This document shows positions 33,083 to 41,499 of a stretch of 64,000 nt of DNA, piece after piece. Positions within the stretch are counted from its first letter, which is position 1, and each line of letters begins with the position of its first letter. The stretch spans positions 1 through 64,000 of the forward strand of contig JAFWFE010000045.1 of NCBI GenBank assembly GCA_017512555.1. Direction: 5' to 3'. The position numbers and the translations under genes were made by a program. Under the pieces are notes generated by a model that saw nothing but the letters and a program-made list of their open reading frames with translations, did no database searches and had not been told where the DNA came from. Source of the stretch: Solobacterium sp. GTDB lineage: Bacteria; Bacillota_I; Bacilli_A; Erysipelotrichales; Erysipelotrichaceae.

Positions 33083-34384
33083 ATGGTAAAAGTGAGTATT
33101 ATTGTGCCGGTATACAATGCGGAAGACGTGCTTCCCCGGTGTATCGACAGTATTATTAATCAGGAATACAAGGATTTTGAACTATTACTGATCAACGACG
33201 GAAGTAAAGATGAATCCGGAAACATATGTGATGCCTATGCCCGGAAAGATCCCCGGATCCGTGTATTCCATAAGGAGAAAACAGGTGTATCCGATACCCG
33301 GAATCTTGGCATTGATGAAGCACAGGGTGAGTATATCCAGTTCCTGGACGCGGATGACTGGATCACCCCGGATTCCACAAAAGAACTGGTAAGAGCGATG
33401 GAAGCGTATCAGCCGCAGCTGGTCATTGCGGACTTCTACCGTGTCGTAGGCAATAATATCGCCAGAAAGGGAAGTATTTTGAGTTCGGAAGTACTTACCC
33501 AGAAAGAATTCGCGGAATGTATGATGGAAAGTCCTGCGGATTATTATTACGGGGTGATCTGGAATAAACTGTACCGGAGGGATATCCTGGACAAGTTTCA
33601 TCTGCGCATGGATAAGTCACTGAGTTTCTGCGAAGATTTCGTGTTCAATCTGGAGTATTATCTCCACTGTGATACGATTTATCCTTTACAGGTACCGGTA
33701 TATTACTACTACAAAACAGATGGATCCCTGGTGGCTCAGAACCTGCGTCTGGATAAGCTTGTGGCAATGAAGACGAGTATTTACCAGTACTACGACAACT
33801 TCTTCAAGCATATCCTGGATGAAGAACGGTATGAACAGGAACGTCTGTCCATTGCCAGATTCCTGGTCAGTGCGGCAACAGATGACATGGCAATCCCGCT
33901 GTTTCCGGGTACACGTAAGCTTGGTGAAGAGAGCGTACAGGCTTACTTCAGTGAAGAGGGAGAAATTAACCCTATATCCCAGGCGTATTACCTGAATAAG
34001 ATCTTTGACCGGTATCTCAATACAATAGCGATGAAATATGATCTGGAATTAAGAGATGTACGTGTATTCTACGCGCTGAGGAAAGCCGGGGGAACAAAAG
34101 ATGCCCGGGATATCGCTGACTATACGGGTATTCCGCAGGCGATGGTCTTCCTGTCCCTGCAGAAACTGGCTATGCGTGGTTTGGCAAAAGTACGTTTTGA
34201 TTTATCCAAGGCAGAGCTGGAGATCACCGATGATTCCAAAGCGCTATGTGATGAACTGGATGTTGCTGCACATGATCTGGAGAATGCCTGCACAAAAGGA
34301 TTCAGCGAAGAAGAAATAAAGCTGATGAAACAGTTTGAGGCCAGGGTCAGTAAAAACCTGAAGGACGATATTCAGACAATATGA
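33083..34384 (+). CDS. GT2 glycosyltransferase fused to a MarR-like winged-helix domain
   Basis: 433 residues. Residues 1-270 are a family 2 glycosyltransferase: VSIIVPVYNAEDVLPRC, LINDGSKDESG near 38, LDADDW near 88 and W-N-K-L-Y at 160. Residues 296-428 read as a MarR-type winged helix: a long first helix, ADYTGIPQAMVFLSLQKLAMRGL as HTH and recognition helix (346-367), a wing (AKVRFDLSKAELEIT) and C-terminal dimerisation helices with the GFSEEEIKLMKQF pattern. There is no frameshift or stop between them. AGAGGAG precedes the ATG. The stop overlaps the GH3 start (ATGA). It may be a sugar transferase that also regulates its locus. Confidence 0.85.
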   Translation: MVKVSIIVPVYNAEDVLPRCIDSIINQEYKDFELLLINDGSKDESGNICDAYARKDPRIRVFHKEKTGVSDTRNLGIDEAQGEYIQFLDADDWITPDSTKELVRAMEAYQPQLVIADFYRVVGNNIARKGSILSSEVLTQKEFAECMMESPADYYYGVIWNKLYRRDILDKFHLRMDKSLSFCEDFVFNLEYYLHCDTIYPLQVPVYYYYKTDGSLVAQNLRLDKLVAMKTSIYQYYDNFFKHILDEERYEQERLSIARFLVSAATDDMAIPLFPGTRKLGEESVQAYFSEEGEINPISQAYYLNKIFDRYLNTIAMKYDLELRDVRVFYALRKAGGTKDARDIADYTGIPQAMVFLSLQKLAMRGLAKVRFDLSKAELEITDDSKALCDELDVAAHDLENACTKGFSEEEIKLMKQFEARVSKNLKDDIQTI

Positions 34385-36753
34385 CAGAAATAGAGGAACT
34401 GACAAGAAGAGAAAAAGCGGAAATGTTTACCGGTGCGGATAACTGGCATACAGTTGGTGTACCGGAAAAGAATATCCGTTCTGTGAAGATGGCAGATGGG
34501 CCAAGCGGGCTGAGAATAGAGAAGACTACAGGATTTGGCTTTAATGAGTCTCACGAGGCTGTCGCGTATCCTACAGCTTCCGCTCTTGCCTGTTCCTTTG
34601 ATCGTGATCTTTTATATGAACTGGGAGAGATGCTGGCAGAGGATTGCCGGAAAGATGGTGTGGATATTCTGCTGGGTCCCGGAGTGAACCACAAGCGTAG
34701 TCCCTTATGCGGAAGAAACTTTGAGTATTACTCTGAAGATCCGATTTTATCCGGAGAACTGGCATCTGCCTATGTCAATGGTTTACAGAGTCATGGCATA
34801 GGAGCCTCTCTCAAGCATTTTGCGGGCAATTCTCGTGAGATGGGTAGATTGGTCTCCGACAGTATTATCGATGAAAGAACGCTGTATGAGATCTATCTGA
34901 GGCAGTTTGAGCGTGTGATCCGGAAGGCAAAGCCATGGACGATCATGAATGCCTATAATCTGCTGAACGGAGTATATTGTACGGAAAGCAGTACGCTGAT
35001 GGATACTGCCAGAAAGAAGTGGGGCTTTGACGGTGTGTTTATTTCGGACTGGGGTGCGGTAAGTGATCCTGTACAGGCATTGAAAGGTGGTCTGAACCTG
35101 CAGATGCCGGGAGGAGATCACGGTACCTCAGATGTCCTGATCAAGGCATGTGAGCAGGAGGAAGAACTGTCACACAAGCTGGATGAAAGCACAAGATACC
35201 TGCTGAATCTGGAAAAGAAATGCCAGTCTTTGCCGATACAGGAGTATTCCAAAGAGAAACATCGGCAGTTTGCCCGTAAAGCCGCTGCCGAAAGCGCGGT
35301 ATTGCTGAAGAATGAGAATCATCGTTTACCGTTATCCAGAGAGAAGAATATCCCGGTGATCGGTGCCATGGCCAGACATCCAAGGTTCCAGGGGGCAGGA
35401 TCCAGCAAAGTTAATTCACCGGCAGATAATATCCTGGAAGCTCTGCAGGAGAAAGGATGTACCGTCCGTTATTGTCAGGGATATCACCTTGCGATAGAGG
35501 AGACAGACCCTATACTCTACGAAGAAGCCCTGTTCCATGCCCGTCAGGCGGACCAGATTCTCTTTGTCGGAGGATTGCCGGAAGGAAAAGAATCGGAAGG
35601 CTATGACCGAAGGGATCTGGATCTGCCGCAGTGTCAGAACGAACTGCTTAAGGCACTGACCAATATGCGTAAGGATATCGCTGTGGTATTGCAGTGTGGT
35701 TCACCGGTGGTGATGCCGTGGGCAGAGAATGTGGAAGGGATACTTCTGATGTATCTGTCCGGTTGTATGGGAGGCCATGCGGCGGCGGATCTTCTGCTGG
35801 GGGACAGGAATCCCTCCGGCAAACTTGCGGAGACTTTCCCCCTCAAATTAAGCGATACGCCATGTTATGCCTGGTACCACGATGATTTGTACCGCTCTTA
35901 CTACAAGGAAACAATCTTTACCGGATATCGCTATTATTCCAGCTTTGCTGTGCCGGTATTATTCCCGTTTGGACATGGTCTGAGTTATACGAAATTCTCA
36001 TATGAGGATCTGTGTATTACTGAGACAGAGGGACAATATCATCTGTCCTTGTCGGTAACCAATTGCGGGGATATGCCGGGAAGGGAAGTTATTCAGTGTT
36101 ATACCGGCATGAAAAACAGTAAGATTGCCCGTCCGGACAAGGAATTGAAAGCTTTTACAAGTGTAGAATTAGATTCCGGTGAAACCAGACAGGTTGATTT
36201 GACGGTTGAGAAGAAAGATTTATGTTATTTTGATGTCCGCAGACATGACTGGGTGATAGAGGCGGGAGAGTATACATTCTTTGTTGGATCTTCTTCGGAA
36301 GATATCCGTCTTCAGGATTCTCTGTACGTGGAAGGTGAAACAGATCCCTGCAGCACAATAAAAAAAGAGATATATCACCGCTCCAACGGTATCTTAGATA
36401 TCTCTGAGGAAGATTATCTTCATATTATCGGTAAATTATCTGATACAGAACACCAGGTCTATCCATATCACCGGAATACGACCATTACGGATCTGGAGGC
36501 TACGCTGCTTGGCCGTCTGATCCACCGGGAGATCCGCCGTCTGATCCGTAAGGATACGTTTAAGGATGTGTCTGGTTCGATGGTCTTTGAATCTCCGATC
36601 CGGATGATGTTCATGGCTTCCAGCCGGATTACCTGGGATACGCTTGACCAGGTGATCTATACTCTGAACGGCCATTATTTCGGCATGTTCCGGAGGATTT
36701 ATAAAACGCTGAAAAAAAAGCGGAAACTGATCAGATTCCGCCGTAGTGATTGA
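34381..36753 (+). CDS. Glycoside hydrolase family 3 (beta-glucosidase-like)
   Basis: 790 residues without a signal peptide, so cytoplasmic. The GH3 TIM-barrel comes first, with KHFAGN near 145 and the nucleophile Asp223 in GVFISDWGA. The alpha/beta sandwich domain follows (AESAVLLKNE near 310), then a fibronectin-III-like domain (about 530-640). About 110 extra C-terminal residues form a basic helical tail not usual in GH3. It would release terminal beta-linked glucose or a related sugar from imported oligosaccharides. It is coupled to the GT2-MarR gene by a four-base overlap, so the two are co-expressed. It overlaps the convergent lipoprotein gene by 23 bases. Confidence 0.92.
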   Translation: MTEIEELTRREKAEMFTGADNWHTVGVPEKNIRSVKMADGPSGLRIEKTTGFGFNESHEAVAYPTASALACSFDRDLLYELGEMLAEDCRKDGVDILLGPGVNHKRSPLCGRNFEYYSEDPILSGELASAYVNGLQSHGIGASLKHFAGNSREMGRLVSDSIIDERTLYEIYLRQFERVIRKAKPWTIMNAYNLLNGVYCTESSTLMDTARKKWGFDGVFISDWGAVSDPVQALKGGLNLQMPGGDHGTSDVLIKACEQEEELSHKLDESTRYLLNLEKKCQSLPIQEYSKEKHRQFARKAAAESAVLLKNENHRLPLSREKNIPVIGAMARHPRFQGAGSSKVNSPADNILEALQEKGCTVRYCQGYHLAIEETDPILYEEALFHARQADQILFVGGLPEGKESEGYDRRDLDLPQCQNELLKALTNMRKDIAVVLQCGSPVVMPWAENVEGILLMYLSGCMGGHAAADLLLGDRNPSGKLAETFPLKLSDTPCYAWYHDDLYRSYYKETIFTGYRYYSSFAVPVLFPFGHGLSYTKFSYEDLCITETEGQYHLSLSVTNCGDMPGREVIQCYTGMKNSKIARPDKELKAFTSVELDSGETRQVDLTVEKKDLCYFDVRRHDWVIEAGEYTFFVGSSSEDIRLQDSLYVEGETDPCSTIKKEIYHRSNGILDISEEDYLHIIGKLSDTEHQVYPYHRNTTITDLEATLLGRLIHREIRRLIRKDTFKDVSGSMVFESPIRMMFMASSRITWDTLDQVIYTLNGHYFGMFRRIYKTLKKKRKLIRFRRSD

Positions 36754-37930
36754 TCATACGTTCCAGTTCACGCCAGGTAACCGGAAGCGCGTAGCTGTGC
36801 GCAGGCGCAGACAGTGGCACAAAGAGAATATCCTGATAGATCTCCTGGAATACACCTGTACTGATATCATCAACTGAGTATGCCTTGAACTGTGCCCGTG
36901 TATAGTCGTCGTAGAAGAGGTAATAGTCTTCTCCCATGAGGTTCTTCATGATCATCGGTCCTTCACTTTGATGACCGGAGAAAGGCTCAGAGAAGTTCGT
37001 AAAGTCATGCCATCCATGTTCGGAAGTTCCCCGGAATAACTGTGAATATTCCTGCATCGGGGAGCGTTCATCCTTGAGGATGATCGTATATTTATCTCCT
37101 TGTTTACAGATCGTACCGTCAATGACAGGGAACCCTGTATCGATCAGTTTTTCCGGAGGATCAAACGTAATCAGATCACCGGTGAGGTTATAATACATGC
37201 CGGTATCTTCCACGCTGGACCAGTAGACAACATATTCATCTAATGTACGGTCATAGAAGCCTTCCGGTGCCCATGCCTGCTTACCGCTGAGTTTCAGGGT
37301 ATCCGAGGAATAGTTCACCTTTGCCAGACGTTCACCGGTAAAGGACAGAAGATCCGTACTGTCATAGACATAAATACTGTCAGTATCATATCCCTGGGTG
37401 GCGATGACGGCGAAACTGCCGTCTTTTTTACGTATGAGAGAAGGATCACGGAAACGCTTTGTGCCGATGGAAGGGGATAAGACAGCCTGATCACTGTTCA
37501 GACGGAACCAGTAGACACTGTCATAGGTATACGCAAGCTTCAGGTTCTCATCGGTTTCATTCGTGAAATACGAGATCACATAAGCGACATATTCATCCAG
37601 TAATAACAGGTGATCAAACGTATAGGATTGACCGCTGACTTCGGCAGAGAGTGTGACAGGTTCATATTCCGCGGAAGCTTCAGTCTTATGAATCGTATGA
37701 CCGTCAAGTTCCGCATTTCCGGAATGGATCGTCCAGGATACAGCCGTACCGTCATGAAGTTTCTCCGGGAGAAGATCACCATCATTGATAAAGGCATCCA
37801 GGGTCTGGTCAAGCTCGGTATATACAGGATCGGTATCCGGTATAGGGGAGGAAGAAACCACAGGCTCCTGTTTCTGTGTACATCCTGTAAGCAGTATTCC
37901 GGCCAGACATGTAAGTAATAATTTTCGCAT
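36731..37930 (-). CDS. GH43-like beta-propeller lipoprotein
   Basis: 399 residues from the ATG at 37930. Signal peptide with lipobox GILLTGC. Residues of about 50-110 form a small beta domain (Ig-like, VSWTIHSGNAELDGHTI). The remainder has the repeated blade pattern of a five-bladed propeller: KRFRDPSLIRKKDGSFAVIAT, QAWAPEGFYDRTLDEYVVYWS, PVIDGTICKQGDKYTIIL and SEGPMIMKNL. The Asp in RDPS and the Glu residues in APEG and SEGP are in the positions used by GH43 arabinosidases/xylosidases. It probably acts on plant or surface glycans outside the cell; substrate unknown. Confidence 0.8.
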   Translation of the reverse strand: MRKLLLTCLAGILLTGCTQKQEPVVSSSPIPDTDPVYTELDQTLDAFINDGDLLPEKLHDGTAVSWTIHSGNAELDGHTIHKTEASAEYEPVTLSAEVSGQSYTFDHLLLLDEYVAYVISYFTNETDENLKLAYTYDSVYWFRLNSDQAVLSPSIGTKRFRDPSLIRKKDGSFAVIATQGYDTDSIYVYDSTDLLSFTGERLAKVNYSSDTLKLSGKQAWAPEGFYDRTLDEYVVYWSSVEDTGMYYNLTGDLITFDPPEKLIDTGFPVIDGTICKQGDKYTIILKDERSPMQEYSQLFRGTSEHGWHDFTNFSEPFSGHQSEGPMIMKNLMGEDYYLFYDDYTRAQFKAYSVDDISTGVFQEIYQDILFVPLSAPAHSYALPVTWRELERMINHYGGI

Positions 37931-37936
37931 GCGTCT

Positions 37937-37942
37937 ATTATA
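37937..37942 (-). promoter_or_regulatory. -10 box of a leaderless GH43-like lipoprotein gene
   Basis: A perfect TATAAT with exactly six bases to the ATG at 37930, so the predicted +1 is the A of the start codon. Confidence 0.6.
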
Positions 37943-37964
37943 TATGATTTTTCGTATATTCATA

Positions 37965-37992
37965 TTGACAAAGATTTACACAGTGCTATATT
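37965..37992 (+). promoter_or_regulatory. Promoter of the metal-efflux operon
   Basis: A perfect TTGACA at 37965-37970 and TATATT at 37987-37992 with a 16-base spacer. Confidence 0.7.
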
Positions 37993-37999
37993 TATATCA

Positions 38000-38027
38000 G
38001 AACATATGAACAATTAAGAATATGTTC
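38000..38027 (+). promoter_or_regulatory. ArsR/SmtB-type operator
   Basis: GAACATAT and ATATGTTC form an inverted repeat directly downstream of the -10 box; ATATGAACA-like half sites are typical of SmtB/CzrA/CadC operators. Binding here would block transcription. Confidence 0.65.
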
Positions 38028-38041
38028 AAGTGTAGGTGACT

Positions 38042-38368
38042 ATGACAGAGATAAGTAATATTGAAAAAATACGTCATTCACTTCCTGATGAAGAAGAATT
38101 GTATGATCTCGCGGAAGTATTCAAGGTATTCGGAGACTCCACGAGAATCAAGATCCTGTATACGCTGTACACAAGAGAATTGTGTGTCGCGGATATCGCG
38201 GAAGTACTGCAGATGACACAGAGCGCGGTATCACACCAGCTGCGGATACTCAAGGATGCCAAACTCGTCAAATTCAGAAGGGACGGCAAAACGATTTATT
38301 ACAGCCTGGATGATGATCATGTGGCGACGATTCTTTCCATCGGCACGGAACATCTTGAAGAACAATAA
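38042..38368 (+). CDS. ArsR/SmtB-family metal-sensing repressor
   Basis: 108 residues from the ATG at 38042; a GTG two codons earlier overlaps the ribosome site. The winged helix includes ELCVADIAEVL and QSAVSHQLRILKDAKLVKFRR. Near the C-terminus DDDHVATILSIGTEHLEE matches the alpha-5 metal site (D-x-H ... H-x-x-E) of zinc/cadmium sensors such as SmtB and CzrA, whereas the alpha-3 site has only one Cys. It should repress the HMA-ATPase genes that follow and release DNA when zinc or cadmium binds. Confidence 0.88.
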   Translation: MTEISNIEKIRHSLPDEEELYDLAEVFKVFGDSTRIKILYTLYTRELCVADIAEVLQMTQSAVSHQLRILKDAKLVKFRRDGKTIYYSLDDDHVATILSIGTEHLEEQ

Positions 38369-38383
38369 AAGGAGATAAAGGGT

Positions 38384-38602
38384 ATGAAGAAAACGTATAA
38401 GATCGATGTAGACTGCGCAAACTGCGCGATGAAAATGGAAGATGCGACAAAGACTGTAGAAGGTGTCAAGGATGCGACAGTCAGTTTCATGACATTAAAG
38501 ATGAAAGTGGAATTTGAGGACGGCGCGGATCCGGAAGAAGTCATGCCCAGAGTTCTTGAGGCATGTAAGAAAGTCGAATCGGACTGTGATATAGAATTCT
38601 GA
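38384..38602 (+). CDS. Stand-alone HMA metal-binding protein
   Basis: 72 residues of ferredoxin-like HMA fold. The metal-binding loop is DCANCAMKME near residue 10, the form seen in the N-terminal domain of zinc/cadmium pumps, rather than the GMTCxxC of copper chaperones. It lies 18 bases before the P1B ATPase gene, which lacks its own N-terminal metal domain, so this looks like the pump's metal-binding module on a separate gene. Confidence 0.88.
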   Translation: MKKTYKIDVDCANCAMKMEDATKTVEGVKDATVSFMTLKMKVEFEDGADPEEVMPRVLEACKKVESDCDIEF

Positions 38603-38620
38603 TCTTAACGAGGTCTTATC

Positions 38621-40495
38621 ATGACAAAGAAACAGAAAAAGAATCTGCAGAGGATCGTGATTTCATCATGTATTCTGGTCTTGCTGGTAATTGCGGAGCA
38701 TTTTCTTCCGTTACCGGAACTGCTGTTTCGGCTTCTGTATCTGATTCCGTATTATATTATCGGCAATGATGTCCTGCTTAAGGCATGGAAGGGAATCAGG
38801 AACAGACAGGTCTTCGATGAGGCTTTTCTTATGGCCGTGGCAACCATAGGCGCCATGATCCTGGGAGAAACCGTAGAAGGTACAGCAGTCATGTTGTTTT
38901 ACCAGATTGGAGAATTATTCCAGAGTATCGCTGTGGGAAGATCCCGGAACAGTATTTCTGAACTGATGGAGATCCGTCCGGATTATGCCAATATCATAAA
39001 TGAGGACGGTGAACTGGAAAAAGTAGATCCGGATGATCTGGAAGTGGGATCGATCATTGTCGTACAGCCGGGGGAGAGAATTCCGATCGACGGTATTATC
39101 GTGGAAGGATCTTCCAGTCTGAATACTTCTGCCTTGACCGGTGAAAGTATGCCCAGAGATGTCTCTGAAGGGGATACGGTGATTAGCGGGTGTCTGAATG
39201 ACAACGGACTGATCAAGATCCGGACGACCAGGGAATTTGGCGAATCCACCGTATCCAAGATCCTGGACCTGGTGGAAAACTCCAGTATGAAGAAAGCCAA
39301 GGCAGAGAACTTCATCACGAAGTTTGCCCGGTACTATACACCGATCGTATGTTGGAGCGCACTGGCATTGGCAATCATCCCTCCGGTCATTCTCGGCTTG
39401 CAGGGAAGCGGCTGGGAATTCCGTACCTGGATCTTCAGGGCACTGACATTCCTGGTCATCAGCTGTCCGTGCGCGCTGGTCATCAGTATTCCTCTGAGCT
39501 TCTTCGGCGGTATCGGTGGTGCTTCCCGTAATGGTATCCTCGTTAAGGGATCGAACTATCTGGAAGCTGTAGCAGATGCCGGAATCGTCGTATTTGACAA
39601 GACTGGCACATTGACCAAGGGTGTCTTTGAAGTCGTGGATATCGTACCGGAAGAAGGCTTTACCGAGAAGGAATTGCTGAATCTTGCGGCGGCGGCAGAA
39701 AAGTACAGTACACATCCGGTGGCGGTTAGCCTGAAGAAAACCGCGGATCAGGATCTGTCTGGCTATAACATTCAGGATGAACATGAGATTTCCGGTCACG
39801 GGATCCAGGCAATCATCAATGGCAAGGAAGTATTGGCAGGAAACCAGAAACTGATGCGTTCCAACAATGTGGAATACCGGGATAACAATTCTGCCGGAAC
39901 GATCGTCTACGTGGCGGTGGATAAACAGTTCGCGGGCTCGATCGTGATCAGTGATGTTGTAAAGGATAACGCAGCTAATGCGCTGAAAGAAATCCATGAT
40001 ACAGGCGTACGGCTGACGGTTATGCTGACGGGAGATAATCAGGCGGCAGCGAAGGCTGCGGCAGAGAAACTCGGTGTACGTGAGTATCATTCAGAGTTAT
40101 TGCCGGGAGATAAAGTAGAGAAGACCGAACAGTATATTGAAATCAAGAAACCTGGTGAGATCGTTTGCTTTGTCGGCGACGGAATCAATGACGCGCCGGT
40201 ATTATCCCGGGCGGATGTTGGCATTGCGATGGGTGCTCTGGGCTCGGATGCGGCGATCGAGGCAGCGGATATCGTACTCATGGACGATGATATTTCCAAG
40301 ATTCCTCTGGCAATCCGGATTGCCCGCAAGTGTCTGCGTATCGTCAGGGAGAACGTGATCTTCGCCATCGGTGTAAAGATCTTGTGTCTGATTCTCAGCG
40401 CTTTTGGAATTACCAATATGTGGTGGGCGGTATTCGCGGATGTCGGTGTCATGGTCATTGCGGTGCTGAACGCGACCAGAACACTGCGCATATGA
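38621..40495 (+). CDS. P1B-type zinc/cadmium/lead-transporting ATPase (ZntA/CadA-like)
   Basis: 624 residues. It has the membrane CPC motif (ISCPCALVISIPLSFFGGIG near 290), LTGES near 170, DKTGTLTKG near 328, an HP motif (YSTHPVAVS) and GDGINDAPVL near 520. CPC-ALVIS-IP and the conserved Asp in the last helix (VFADVGVMV) indicate the Zn/Cd/Pb class rather than copper. There is no N-terminal HMA domain, which is supplied by the preceding gene. The three-gene operon is a metal efflux system. Confidence 0.92.
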   Translation: MTKKQKKNLQRIVISSCILVLLVIAEHFLPLPELLFRLLYLIPYYIIGNDVLLKAWKGIRNRQVFDEAFLMAVATIGAMILGETVEGTAVMLFYQIGELFQSIAVGRSRNSISELMEIRPDYANIINEDGELEKVDPDDLEVGSIIVVQPGERIPIDGIIVEGSSSLNTSALTGESMPRDVSEGDTVISGCLNDNGLIKIRTTREFGESTVSKILDLVENSSMKKAKAENFITKFARYYTPIVCWSALALAIIPPVILGLQGSGWEFRTWIFRALTFLVISCPCALVISIPLSFFGGIGGASRNGILVKGSNYLEAVADAGIVVFDKTGTLTKGVFEVVDIVPEEGFTEKELLNLAAAAEKYSTHPVAVSLKKTADQDLSGYNIQDEHEISGHGIQAIINGKEVLAGNQKLMRSNNVEYRDNNSAGTIVYVAVDKQFAGSIVISDVVKDNAANALKEIHDTGVRLTVMLTGDNQAAAKAAAEKLGVREYHSELLPGDKVEKTEQYIEIKKPGEIVCFVGDGINDAPVLSRADVGIAMGALGSDAAIEAADIVLMDDDISKIPLAIRIARKCLRIVRENVIFAIGVKILCLILSAFGITNMWWAVFADVGVMVIAVLNATRTLRI

Positions 40496-40503
40496 AAAAA
40501 TGA

Positions 40504-40531
40504 TTGCATACCTGGAAATAACTGATAGAAT
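40504..40531 (+). promoter_or_regulatory. rpsO promoter and leader
   Basis: TTGCAT at 40504-40509 and TAGAAT at 40526-40531, 16-base spacer. The leader of about 75 nt may hold an S15-binding structure, as is common before rpsO, but I cannot fold it reliably. Confidence 0.45.
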
Positions 40532-40613
40532 ATATATGCTTTTGACCTGGGATATTTGATTCCTCAACATTTATCTCGGATCAGAAGGACTGTAAATCAA
40601 GGAGGAAAAGGAA

Positions 40614-40880
40614 ATGCTTGAAAAAGAAAAGGTTGCTGAGATCGTAGCTAATTTCGGCAGAAAAGAGGGTGACACAGGTTCCGCAGAAGTACAGATCGCG
40701 ATTCTTACAGAACAGATCAATCGTCTGACAGAACATCTGAAGATCAACAAGAAGGACTATTCTTCTTCCCGTGGTCTGATGAAAATGGTCGGCCGCCGCA
40801 GAAAACTGCTGTCCTATCTGCGTAATTACGATGTCAACCGCTATCGTGAAGTCGTTTCCAAGCTTGGCTTGAGAAAGTAA
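40614..40880 (+). CDS. rpsO: 30S ribosomal protein S15
   Basis: 88 residues, full length. Typical motifs [24 protein letters not shown] and [21 protein letters not shown] strong GGAGG site precedes the ATG. It precedes pnp, with one small gene between, the classical order. Confidence 0.97.
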   Translation: MLEKEKVAEIVANFGRKEGDTGSAEVQIAILTEQINRLTEHLKINKKDYSSSRGLMKMVGRRRKLLSYLRNYDVNRYREVVSKLGLRK

Positions 40881-40897
40881 GCAAAGTACGAAAGATT

Positions 40898-40926
40898 ACA
40901 GTTGTGTGTGCACAACTGTTTTCTTT
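40898..40926 (+). terminator. Terminator after rpsO
   Basis: ACAGTTGTG pairs with CACAACTGT around a TGTG loop, followed by a T-rich tract. Confidence 0.85.
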
Positions 40927-40935
40927 TGCTAAAAT
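40927..40935 (+). promoter_or_regulatory. Extended -10 of a nearly leaderless gene
   Basis: TGCTAAAAT lies nine bases before the ATG at 40945. It overlaps the T tract of the rpsO terminator. Confidence 0.45.
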
Positions 40936-40944
40936 GAATTTATC

Positions 40945-41376
40945 ATGATCAGACATGACGGAATGAAGTTAAAAGAGAGAATAAAAATTAATCAGGTGAG
41001 TTATACTCCAAGGTTTTATTATTGCCCGGAGTGCGGGTCTTTGATCCTGAATACAAAGGGCGGTCGGGAAAAGAAGTATTGCTGCGGGAAACCGATGCTT
41101 ACCGGAAGAAAGATACCTCATACAGGAGATCCGGAGGTACATCAGCCGGTGATCTTCCGCCTTGAAGGAGAAATCCTGGTATCTGCCGGTGAACAGAAAC
41201 ACGAAATGACACCGGACCATTATATTCGTTTTATTGCACTGGAAAGTGATCGGGGTATACGTTTTTCCTGGTTTGCGCCTGGAGATGATCCGGTGGTGAA
41301 ATACCTGCCTGGTGAACAGGTCATACGTATTTACGCATACTGTACGGTACATGGTCTCTGGATCACGGAGATCTGA
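40945..41376 (+). CDS. Desulfoferrodoxin-type superoxide reductase
   Basis: 143 residues. An N-terminal desulforedoxin-like iron site shows YYCPECG and later KKYCCGKPM (C-x2-C ... CC). The C-terminal neelaredoxin-like domain keeps the catalytic iron ligands: VHQPVIF, KHEM, PDHYI and CTVHGLW. Such enzymes reduce superoxide to peroxide in anaerobes. The N-terminus has about 23 extra residues. Start at 40945 is nearly leaderless; ATG 40963 is an alternative. Neighbours do not indicate the electron donor. Confidence 0.85.
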   Translation: MIRHDGMKLKERIKINQVSYTPRFYYCPECGSLILNTKGGREKKYCCGKPMLTGRKIPHTGDPEVHQPVIFRLEGEILVSAGEQKHEMTPDHYIRFIALESDRGIRFSWFAPGDDPVVKYLPGEQVIRIYAYCTVHGLWITEI

Positions 41377-41499
41377 AAATCATACGATAATGATAAATCT
41401 TTTAAAAACATGACTTGTTTATGTTTTTATTGTGCTACAATAAACAGGTTAAATTATTATTGGGTAGATTAGCAGATTTTATTAGAGGTAGAAGAAGAA

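Noticed and set aside
38915-40090. Long antisense open frame (about 390 codons) opposite the zinc/cadmium ATPase
   Set aside because: Composition is that of a reverse-complement shadow (His, Arg, Asp rich) with no motif or ribosome site; the sense frame has all P1B ATPase motifs.
40538-40613. Known riboswitch before rpsO
   Set aside because: No riboswitch consensus is recognisable; S15 autoregulation is possible but cannot be shown by eye.
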